Assembly: GCF_051020765.1 (NCBI RefSeq)
Contig: NW_027469083.1
Coordinates: 1,178,001 to 1,242,000, forward strand
Direction: 5' to 3'
DNA: 64,000 nt
DNA from: Lasioglossum baleicum
Taxonomy: Eukaryota; Arthropoda; Insecta; Hymenoptera; Halictidae
Below the pieces are notes generated by a model. That model worked only from the letters and a program-made list of their open reading frames with translations. It was not told where the DNA came from and did not search any database. How positions within the stretch are numbered: the stretch's first letter is position 1; every line of letters begins with the position of its first letter. This document shows, in pieces, positions 49,386-59,666 of this stretch. The position numbers and the translations under genes are program-made.

Positions 49386-51585
49386 TGTTACGTCGGACGA
49401 CCTCCGACGTTGGTCGAATCGAGGACCGTACCTCGATTCTAGGTTAAGATTAAATATTAAGTACATAATACCTCTTAAACCCATCGCTATCAAACTCTTG
49501 TTCTAATTCTAATATCTCTTAAACCCATTGCTATCAAACTCTTGTTCTAATTCTAATACCTCTTAAACCCATCACTACTTCACCCACAACTTTCCCTAAA
49601 CTTGTTCTAATACCCATCACTACTTAAATCTCGACTCTCCCAATTGTTCTAACCCAACCATCACTCCGAACTTACTTTCACTTGTTCAAACCCTCATCTA
49701 CACTTACAACTTGTTCAAATCCTCAACTCCGCTCGAGTAAACGCCACCTCGAGAACAAAGAGATCGCAACGTCAGCAGTCTTGCACGCGTCACCACTCTG
49801 TCGAGAGCGAGGACAAAGAGACTGCAACGTCAGCAGTCTTGCACCCGTCACCACTCCGACGAGCGAGGACAAAGGGACTGCAGCGTCAGCAACCCCCACT
49901 CCGAGCGAAGGAGGCTACGCAGAGCTGCCTCTTGCATCAGTCTGGTGCTAGCCAGCGAAGTGAGCGGACGTGTCGGTCTGCGCTCACTCCATTCTCACAC
50001 AACGACATCAGTCAGTCTGGCCCAAGCCAGCGAAGTGAGCAGACGTGTCGACCTGCGCTCTTCTAATTCGCGCTTCGACGTTCATCGACGTTTGTTCTAC
50101 TATTCTATTCCAAATCCATTCCAATTCAATTCCTAAATCAATTCCAATTCTAACTCTTACTAACTCATACTCCGTATACGATTATTACGTTTAATTCATT
50201 TATTATTATACTACCAAGTTTATACTCAAGTGTACTCAACGTTCTTTATTTCAATATATATATTATATTTTACCAGTGCTACGTGAAGTTAATTTCCACA
50301 TCATTCTACTAAATCCAGTGACAGTTTCTTTTCGAAATTCGAATCGTGCCCTCGTTAATCATACAGAACTCGGCTTGGAGGTCAGTTCGTCCGCTCCGCT
50401 GAGAAGTAGTGGTTGACGAGTAGACGTTTGGAAATAATAACTTTCCAAATCAGATAAACGCATTTAATATTAATAATAAATAATTGAGCTCTCGCTTACG
50501 TGTTCAACCTCGGTCACAAAGGGAGAAGCTTACAGCTCCGCCGAGGCAATACGTCAACGAGGTGACACTTAGTCAAAAGATTATCGAAGTTAAAGTGACA
50601 GTTTGTGAAAGGAAACATATCAGTGTCTAAAGTGAAGTGACTGTTTTAATAGTGCCCTCGTTGTCGCACGGTGACCCGGCTCGGAGGCCAGTTCGTCTGC
50701 TCTGCTGGGTAGTGCCGATTAACGAGTGGACATTTTCGAGTCAGGTAAATTACCTCTGGCCAGCGCCTACGGGGAACCCCTGGCCAATTTTTCTTTCACG
50801 TTTGGGACTTAGACAAAATCCGACAAAAGGATTTTCAGAGTATTAACTCTACCGAAACAGTTCCTTCCATACCTATCCCTTACGCGTCGTACACGTCGTG
50901 CAGGCCGAAAGTATCAACAGAGATCAACCACGCGGATCTCTCGCGTTCCACGCCTGTCAACGTTACACCAGCTGCCCGCTATGAGATCATCGATCTCATA
51001 GACATCTCTGACGACGACGACGACGCCAGGAATACCATAAACCTGTCAAGTGACAACAATAACCCGCCTGCCGTTCGTTACGAGGTCATTGACCTCGTCA
51101 CCATCTCTGATGACGATGACAGCAGGAGCACGATAATCTTGCCGCACGTTCGCTGTAGGATCATCAAGGACGAGTACCTACCGTCCAACAGACGCATTGT
51201 CGTGCGTACCCCAGCGAGACAGCTGCCAAACCTTCCACATCTCGATGAGATATGTCTGGACGACCCGTTATACCAGACCCATGCTGACCGACGAGCTCAG
51301 CTCCTTCAACAGTACTATTAAGATACAACAACTAACCGGTGAGAATTCGTATCTTTTGTAACCCCTTTTGTTCCATGTCAACTCACCGCGTTCGTTGCGT
51401 CAGCGTAGAAGTATCGCCATCCGCGTTGACTGCTAGCGGGTGTCGGTCTCAAATGACTATCGGTGTCCTAGCGCATATGACTGCCCGTCTGGCTGTCTTG
51501 GCGTAAAAGACCGTTTCCTCTTCAATTCCACGTGCCGCCTCCTGGGGTCATCTTCTTTGCCTAGGACGTGGGGCGTGACGTAACA
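49386..51585 (+). repeat. 5' LTR of B2, 2200 bp
   Basis: About 69 bp shorter than the B1 LTRs, mostly from fewer ~29-bp minisatellite units near 49680. The PBS at 51591-51607 reads GGTACGA instead of GGTAGGA. Confidence 0.92.
50882..51321 (+). pseudogene. ORF0 homologue in B2, start codon lost and frameshifted
   Basis: The ATG of the B1 copies is ACG here (50882-50884), and the same internal frame change is present. The C-terminal part is open to LLQQYY. Confidence 0.65.
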
Positions 51586-51714
51586 AAATTTGGCGCAGTC
51601 GGTACGACACGAAAACGGTCGCCGGTAGTTGAACCATTAACAAATTGTTTTTGTACGTCTGACATTTGTTCTCTATATCGTGTGTCGAGTAAGAATTCAC
51701 ACTAATATCGCAAA

Positions 51715-52305
51715 ATGTCTCGCCCAATCACACGATCCCAAACGGATCCCCGAGCGGATCCTAATCAAGACCTTCCTCCGCCAACCGAGGAAGAGCTACT
51801 TCTTTACGCGCAAGATCTCGCCCGTAAAGAGGAATATTTAAAAGAGCAAACCGAATTCATTGCTAAATTGCGTCTTAAATATGAAGAAGACGCACAGAAT
51901 CAAAATAACATGCTCGATGAAATACGCAAAGAGCTCCACAATATTCAAGCCTTGAACCAAAACTTACGTCACCAAGCGCCTACACCAGGCCCCAGTAACG
52001 TCTCTAACACGCGAGAACCTTCATTATCAGAGCCACGCGAAACCCCGCAATATGAGCCAACAGGAAATTTCGCGTTGAAACAAGCCGCAGAACTCGTACC
52101 CAAATTCGACGGAACATCGATTCCCGTCCTAAAATTCATCCGCGCCTGCAAACGCGCGCGTGATTCTATCCCCGAATCCATAGAACGTGCCCTTACTAAA
52201 CTAATCTGCAATAAACTTTCCGATCGTGCGTACGCTGCCATTGAAGGCGAAAACATACGTACGATCTCACAACTTTGCGATAAGCTACGAACAGTACTGG
52301 GACCC
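51715..52305 (+). pseudogene. gag: gag of B2, N-terminal 197 codons
   Basis: Matches B1 Gag from MSRPITRSQ to LRTVLGP, then runs into the A5 LTR and stops soon after. The capsid core is cut in the middle. Confidence 0.9.
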
Positions 52306-52549
52306 TGTTACGTCGTCCGATGTACGACGTTGGCCTTGTACACACACTATGTATACAAGGTCTGATCTACATAAGATCCATACACCGTCCCCTAGACATA
52401 AGAGCATAGTATTAAGATCTCATTATTGTATTGTTCTAATCCTTATCTCCGTCTCTACCCATTACCATAACTTCACCTTGATCAACACCTTACCTCAGTT
52501 TCAACCCATCACCACGACACATAATGCAATAAAGTATTGCATCACTCTG

Positions 52550-52582
52550 GAAGCATCTAGAAGCTTCTAGAAACGTCGAGAA
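52550..52582 (+). promoter_or_regulatory. heat-shock element array in the A5 LTR
   Basis: Same seven-unit array as in the other A LTRs, so it lies upstream of the RT-encoding copy as well. Confidence 0.75.
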
Positions 52583-53459
52583 GTCCAAAGACTGCTGCAT
52601 CAGCAGTCCCACGCTCGTAGAGGGCAATAGGACAGCCACGAGACTGCAGCGTCAGCAGAAATGCACGTGCAGTCCCCGGGAGCGAAGACGCTGCTGCGTC
52701 AGCGGTTCTCCCACTCCGACGACTGAAGAACAAAGAGACTGCAGCGTCAGCTATCCCCACTCCGACCGAAGGAGGCAAGGCAGAGCGGACGCTTGCATCA
52801 GTCCGCCTCCATCTCGCGACTCGAGCAGTCCGCCTTCAGCCAGCGACTCGCACAGACGTGCCTACCTGGCCTCAGCCGCCAGTCCGGCTTCAAGAGCAGA
52901 CGTGTTCAGTCTAGCTCCGCGAAAGTGAAGTGTGTCGATCCTTCACTCCTAATTCCAATTCCAATTCCAACTCTAACTCAACTCAACTCCTAATTCTCAT
53001 ACATTATTCCTATAACATATTACAATATCCATTATTCATTAATCCAATTACTACTCCTATTATAATACTACTTACATATTGTATACCAGTGTACTTACCA
53101 GTTCTTATTTAATATATCGTTGTTATACCAGTGCTTCGATCTTGTTATTCTTGTGTTAGTTCAACACCATCTTCCAATTCAGTTCTTGCATCGAATATAT
53201 TAAACTCGTGACAAATCCGGACTTGGTCTAAAGTGCGCAGTGGAAACGCTGAGCCGCCAATAAGGAATTTGAAGCGAGTCATAGAGAAGTTCTCGTGCCA
53301 CGTCTAGAATTGGTCTAAAGTGCGCAGTGGAAACGCTGAGCCGCCACTATAGACGTGAAGCGAGTTAACTACCAAAAAGGTTAATAACAAGTGGAAGTTC
53401 ATTTTCATTATATAATAATATAATAATAATAATTATTCCATCATTACTATTCCTTACCC

Positions 53460-53978
53460 ATGCGACGCCCACGTCGAGCGGGACGCAAGTATCAACTTGC
53501 TAAATTGTGACGCGCGTTAAGAAATAAAGCGGTGCTCGAACAAATCATCGCCACTACCGAGTGGACAGAACTTCTGGGAACCACCGAGCACATTCCGTGT
53601 GACGCGTCCGATTACGTTTCTGTATACGGTTGCCCTTGCAACCCTCCTAAAGAGGTCAACCACGCGGACCTCTCGCGAGCTCCGACGCCAGTTCTACATC
53701 CGGTCGATTGTCCAGAGGTGATCGACATAGCCGACGACGACGACAGCCGGGACACGATCATCGTTCCCAGGGTCCGTTGCCGAATCATCCGTGACGTTCC
53801 TCTGCCAGCTCATCAACGTGTCGTCTTGCGGCCAGCATCCAAGGCCACTAACGTCGTCCCGAACCGAGCAGCAGCAACTCTGCCAGATCTTCCCCACCTC
53901 GAGGACATCTGTATAGAAGATCCGATGTACGACACCTACTGTCAGTACCGCCAGTTCCTGCTGCAACAATATTATTAG
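53460..53978 (+). pseudogene. ORF0 of A5, nonsense at codon 17
   Basis: Starts with the usual ATG and basic residues, but AGA is TGA at codon 17 (53508-53510). The remainder is intact and keeps VIDIADDDDS. The single RT-bearing copy thus has lost its ORF0, while five RT-less or solo A copies keep theirs. Confidence 0.8.
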
Positions 53979-54401
53979 GCGTTAATACAACATTGCGGTG
54001 AGTCGTATAATATCTTGTATAATTGTTGAATCCTGTAAACTCACCGTTCTCGTTGCATCCTCTCGCGCGCGATTCTTGTCGGGACACTCCTTGTAACCGC
54101 GTCGGACGTTCTTTTCTTGACTGCATCCATAGCAATATCGGTTGTCCTAGTGCATATGACAGCCCGCGGCTGTCTCGGCACGAAAGACCACTCCTCATTT
54201 TAATCATAATATCTCAACCGTCCGTCTGTCACTGTTCTCTTTTCTCTCTCCTGGTACCTGTAACAAAAACACAGTGACGGACGTGACAAATTTGGCGCAG
54301 TCGGTAGGACGACGAAGTGGTCGCCGATATTTGCATTAATAAGCCCCGACGCGTGTCAGTGCGAAGTTCACATTTCTTAAATCCCATTTATATCTTTCAA
54401 A

Positions 54402-55480
54402 ATGTCTCGCCCAATCACGCGATCTCAAAAGGATCTCCGAGCAGATCCTAACGCAGACCTTCCTCCAATGACCGAGGAAGAGCTACTCCTATATGCACAA
54501 GACCTCGCCCGTAGAGAGCAATATCTCAAAGAAGAAACTGATTTTATTGCCAAATTGCGTCTCAAATATGAAGAAGACGCACAAAACCAAAAGAATATGC
54601 TCGACGAAATACGAAAAGAGCTTCATAACATTCAAATCACGAGTCAAAGCCTACGTCAACAATCGCCTACACCAGGCCCTAGTAACGTCTCTAATATGCG
54701 GGAACCTTCACCGCCAGAGCCACGCGAAATCCCACAGTATGAACCTACTGGTAATTTCGCTCTAAAACAAGCCGCCGAGCTTGTCCCTAGATTCGACGGA
54801 ACTTCGTCTTCCGTCCTACAATTCATACGTGCATGCAAACGCGCGCGTGACACCGTACCGGCCACTGCAGAGCGTGCCCTCACAAAATTGCTCTGCAATA
54901 AACTCCACGATCGTGCTTATGCCGCTATAGAAGGCCAGCACATATTCACAATTTCTGCACTATGCGAAAAGTTACGTACAGTGCTGGGCCCATACAAATT
55001 CGTGGACCAGTACCGTGGCGATCTCGCGAGTGTACTCCAAGCTCCAAACGAGCACATCTTAGACTTCATCAATCGCGTTAAAGACCTTCGAACCGCGATT
55101 CAAGATGCCACAGATATTGGCCTTGATTACGAAGAACTAGATCGCTTCGTAGTAGATTGTTTTCTACGAGGTCTCCTTCCCCAGCTGCGTGCCGAAGTGC
55201 TTCATTGCCCTTCGCGAAATCCTGCCACTGTTTTCGAAGCAGCCATCTCTGCTTACAGGCAGTATGAGTCAGACCAGACTCGTCGACGAGAACTGATCCG
55301 CGAAGAAAAACGAGTCAGCTTCTCTGATAACCGGCCGTATCGCCAGCGTTCCACGTACGAGTCCGCTCGTGACATTCCAGAGCGAACTCAAGAACGCCGC
55401 GATAACAGACCGGACTCGTCTCAGCTGTCCTCGAGAAACTTAAACCGGGACTCTTATCGCTCCCCGACGCCGCAACGGCG
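54402..55480 (+). pseudogene. gag: gag of A5, N-terminal part
   Basis: Gag residues 1 to about 360 (MSRPITRSQKDLRADPN...), including the capsid-like core, up to the Arg-rich segment where the Transib is inserted. It joins 59387-59666 across the element; the target duplication CGGCG is at 55476-55480 and 59382-59386. Confidence 0.92.
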
Positions 55481-55509
55481 CACAGTGTGTCGTCCAATGG
55501 AAAAAAGTC
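55481..55509 (+). repeat. left end of the Transib, 12-RSS-like
   Basis: Heptamer CACAGTG (55481-55487), a 13-nt spacer, then the A-rich nonamer-like AAAAAAGTC (55501-55509). Confidence 0.8.
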
Positions 55510-56859
55510 CGAAAATCAAAGTGTAAGATCGGCAAATTTATATATCCTAAAATGTTCGTAACAAAACGTAGTTTCTAAAACTACCTTAAATGTTAACTGA
55601 ATAAATCAATTTGTTATTAAAATTGAGGCTGCAACTTCACTGTCAAATTCCGCGCATTTTTTAAAAGATGCGTCCCTCGCAAGCTATTTGGTTTTTTAAT
55701 TTGATTTTTACAGGGTGTGTTTAGCATTATTAGACCTTCAATCTCCCAAAAAATTTTTTTTAAATTATCGCAATTTGTCCTAATTTTTTTATGTTTAACA
55801 TTTATCAACTTTGATTAGAGTTTTAAAAAAAGTACATCAAAGTACACCCGTGAATTTTTTTACAGTAATTGGTGGCATATTAAACTTTAATTTCGCATTG
55901 GTTTAAATCAGCTCACATTAGCTCAAGCGGAGAAAATAATAAAAAACCATATTAAGACGCTCGCGCACGGCGGCTTTCTGCGTAGTCTTCCGAAGAAATT
56001 TGTTGCAATTATTTTTAGACGCATGCCATTTGATAAGTACTTACATATGTGTTCAATTTTATTCTTATAAATTATATATTTAGTTTTAAAATTGTTTAAA
56101 TATTTACAATCTTTCAATTCAGTATTAAAGAAAGTACCAAAAGGTTCCTTTGAGATTTCGTATTATATTAATTTAAAGCACATCAGACTTGATATGGCGG
56201 TCGACCTTAAGTGCATAAATATACACAAATGTTAAAAATAGTAGAAATTTATGTTGACGTTGAGACGCGTGCGTTCGCCGTCCACGCTTTTAACATAGTC
56301 TATCGAGTTCCCATCTGCTGGAATTTCCGCCACCGGCCTCGTCACCCCCGCTATGGGCCCAGCGCACTTCGGGCTCATTAGATCAATTTTCCAATTCGGT
56401 GGAAAATTAATACTCGACCTTTATTTTGTATTCGCGCCATCATCTGTGTAACAATGCGTGATCTATCGGACTGATCGTTCTTTGTTTATACGATGATTCC
56501 GTTCGCCTCGCGTTCTTTTCTTTTCTCGATTATTCTGTATTCTACTCTACACGCGGAAGCATGTAATTTTGTACTTCGAATAAAGTGTTAAAAAGTGTAA
56601 TAAAGTCTATCGAAGATCCTAATATATCGAAGATCCTAATAATCCTAACAGACAGGAGTGGGGACCAAAGACGACAAGGGCGAAAAAACAGCTCGCCGAA
56701 ACAGATACTGATTTTTTTCTCAGCAATCTTTCGAGTCAGTTTTTATTATATTATATTGAGATTAATTTGGCGGGCAATCCATTATCGTGATACGCGGTCG
56801 CGATACGTACAAATATTATTTATAAAATTTATAATCCAAGCGTATAGTTATAAGAAAAC
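55510..56859 (+). other. 5' non-coding part of the Transib
   Basis: AT-rich, with no convincing gene. A more GC-balanced island (about 56255-56720, starting near TGTTGACGTTGAGACG and including AATAAAGT near 56580) interrupts it. This may be the promoter/leader or a remnant of another repeat. A 92-codon frame at 56585-56863 has no recognisable domain. Confidence 0.5.
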
Positions 56860-58957
56860 ATGAGTTCTCTATCAATAAATGGTAAGTGTTATTGTGAAAT
56901 TAAAGAAAGACCGTGAATTAGTAATTGTGTATTATGCTATGTGTTTATTCCTATTTATTAATTTCTTCTTTTCTTTTTTTAATTTTTTAGACCAATGTCA
57001 CTCTATTACATATCGGCAATGTTTTGACGTATGGAGACGTTCTACAAATAAAATGGTTGCCCTAGCGACATTTATTCAAACAAGTTTAAATTTGGCTGAT
57101 GCACCAGGCAGTATTAAAAAACATCTTAGTGAATTGTCAAAATTGATGCATTGTAGATTTAAACAAAGATTCAACGCTTGCTCTAAAATATATTCAAGAA
57201 TAAATGTGCGTTACGGAACATGGCTTAATTCAAAAATCATTCTAGATAAATTTATTATAGACCATTTGAACATAATAGAAGCCGGACCAAGTAGGGAGAG
57301 ATCATCAACAATGGGAAGGCCAATAAAGCCTTTTGAACACTGCGGAAACAAATCAAAAAAACTAAAAGTACAAGATTTACTAGAAACTCGATCCGTTGAG
57401 GAATTGACTTATGCCACCAAATTACTAAATAAAATAGAAAACTCGAGCACACATACAAGCTTTTCGTTGGTGGAAAGTTTAGCTGTATGCTCAAACTTAA
57501 AACTATCAATAAGGCGGTACCAAAATTTACGCGAGACAATGAACTCCAAATATCCTCAATCGTTTCCGTCTTATTACAAGTTAAAAAAATGTAAAACATC
57601 TCTGTTGCCAGACATGAGTAAATATAAAATAACTGAGACATCTGCGGAAATAAATATGCAGGAATTATTACACAGAACCGCATCTTCAATTATTGATTTG
57701 ATGGAAGATGTCAAAGTTACTAATATCACATTATTAATTAAGTGTGGTTTTGATGGCACCTCGGGGCTCAGTCAATATAAGCAAACATTTTCAGAAGATT
57801 CTGCAAATGATGAATATATGTTTGTGAGTGCGATTGTACCAATCCACATAACTGACAACGAAACAAACAATATTATTTGGATGAATGAATCTTGCGCGTC
57901 AACATCACTATGCAGACCACTAAAACTTTTGTTTGCAAAGGAATGTAAAGAATTAGTGCAGAACGAATATACTAATTTACAGCAAGATATTTCAACTTTA
58001 TGTCCCAGCAATATTAACAAGAACAATATGAATATAACTGTGTATTACGATGTAAAATTCACTATGATAGATGGAAGCATTTGCAATGTCCTATCAGGAA
58101 CAAAATCCGCACAAGTTTGTTACATCTGCGGTGCTACACCAAAAGAAATGAATACGCATGCAATTTTTACTAAAAAACCAGATGAGACGATGTATTCTTA
58201 TGGGCTTTCGACACTTCATCTATGGATAAGATGTTTTGAAAACATGCTGCACATAGCGTATAGGTTGCCATTTAAGACGTGGCAAGTAAGAAATGAAAGC
58301 CACAAAATTATTTTTGCAGAAACAAAAAAAAATATTCAAGACAAATTTAGAACCTTAACGGGTTTAATAATTGATAGGCCAAAAGTAGGTTTCGGAACGA
58401 CTAATGATGGCAATACGGCTCGCAGGTTTTTTAAAAATCCATTATTAACTTCGACAATAACTGGACTTGACTGTGAACTAATAAAGAAATTAGGTATTAT
58501 TCTGAGAGTTATATCATGCGGAGAAAATATAAATATTATTAAATTCCAAGAAATAATTGAAGAAGCTAGAGAATTATATTTAAAACATTATAATTGGTAT
58601 GTGATGCCGGTAACTACGCATAAATTATTTTTCCATGCAGTCGAAATTATTAAAAATACAAATGTTCCTATTGGAAAATTATCCGAAGAAGCTCTAGAGG
58701 CTCAACATAAAAATATAAAATACTTTCGGGAACATAATACCCGCAAGACATCAAGAGAAAATTCAAATAAAGACCTATTAAATCGTCTTCTACTGGAGTC
58801 GGATCCAATTATTGCCCATTATAAAAAAAAACATACGAAAAAAGAAAAAAAGGATTTCGCAGATATAAGAGACTATTTATTATTAAATGAAACATCCTAC
58901 TTATCAGATTCCAACCCAGACACTTGTTCTGATGATAGTGAAGCTGAAGTAGTATAG
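56860..58957 (+). CDS. Transib transposase, two exons, 662 aa
   Basis: Exon 1 56860-56881 (MSSLSIN plus one base), intron 56882-56990 with GTAAGT and a T-rich TTTTTTAG end, exon 2 56991-58957. The longer single frame starting at 56879 would read through this intron into an unlikely hydrophobic leader. Expected catalytic acids: Asp262 in FDGTSG, Asp368 in MIDGS, Glu577 in LEAQHK. The zinc ligands Cys384/Cys387 (CYIC) and His551/His556 (HKLFFH) match the RAG1 C-C-H-H site. Further RAG1-like blocks: WQ...DKF, and FREHNTRKTSR after the Glu. The acidic C-terminus ends in SEAEVV. No stop or frameshift; length is typical of Transib transposases. It would cut at the CACAGTG ends and integrate with 5-bp duplication. 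Confidence 0.93.
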
Positions 58958-59342
58958 TATGTACACATATTATTTAATAATATATTTAATATCTATGTTA
59001 ATTGATTAATTAAATAATTTATTCATTTTATTTATCATATTTCTAGGTAAAATAAAGGAATTCTCTTAAGGATTCCTAAGTTTTAATTCCTCCTTGTGAA
59101 GATTTAAATAAGTAATGTATACAGTATTGTACTTTTTTTTTTTAATTTTCGTTAAAATTGTAAACTACTTTTTATGCAGTACAAAAACATGAGAAACAAG
59201 GTTATCGCAATTAAAAAAAAATTAAAATTATATATATAATTAAAAAAAAAATTTTTTTTATATACCAATCGATTCGTCTTTGCATTTTATTTCAAAAAGT
59301 ATTAAGGTACTTTACTCGAAAATTGCATAGTTTAAGAGTTAT

Positions 59343-59381
59343 GACTTTTTTCCCGAATTCCCATATACTCGACACACTGTG
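59343..59381 (-). repeat. right end of the Transib, 23-RSS-like
   Basis: On the minus strand: heptamer CACAGTG (59381-59375), a 23-nt spacer, then the same AAAAAAGTC (59351-59343). Confidence 0.8.
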
Positions 59382-59386
59382 CGGCG

Positions 59387-59666
59387 ATGGGAAAATAATC
59401 CTCGCGACCAAAACACGTACCGCGATGGTCGCACAGATCGCCCCTCAATCCCTAACAAATTTTGCAACTACTGCAAAGTCCCCGGGCACGATATTCACGA
59501 GTGCCGTAAGCGCGCTTTTAATAATAATAGGAGGTCGGGAAACGAGTCCGGCCTCCCGACCGAAGCCAACCCCAGGCGGGAGGCCGCATCTTCAACCCAA
59601 ACTACAGCCCGCACCCAAACAGCTATCCGGACGAACGACCAGTCCGACGATTCGTCTCAGCAGTAA
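59387..59666 (+). pseudogene. gag: gag of A5, C-terminal part
   Basis: Resumes directly after the target duplication and holds the CCHC knuckle CNYCKVPGHDIHEC and the normal Gag stop. It overlaps the -1 protease frame. Confidence 0.92.

Larger units (their letters stand above)
49386..52305 (+). mobile_element. LTR retrotransposon B2, 5' part
   Basis: B-type LTR, PBS and the first part of gag, cut by A5 at 52306. The rest lies beyond the window, so whether B2 carries RT is not visible. Confidence 0.9.
52306..54288 (+). repeat. 5' LTR of A5, 1983 bp
   Basis: Complete A-type LTR, with the PBS at 54293-54309 four bases on. It holds a heat-shock array and a broken ORF0. Confidence 0.93.
55481..59381 (+). 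mobile_element. Transib (RAG1-like) DNA transposon, 3901 bp, apparently intact
   Basis: Terminal inverted repeats CACAGTGTGTCG (12 bp perfect), a 5-bp GC-rich target duplication CGGCG and a RAG1-core-like transposase. The first seven bases equal the V(D)J heptamer CACAGTG. All three traits are known for Transib elements. It sits in the gag of A5. Confidence 0.95.

Noticed and set aside
56879..56990. Hydrophobic N-terminus (signal-like) on the Transib transposase
   Set aside because: It is the translation of an intron with good splice sites; a DNA transposase should not carry a signal peptide.
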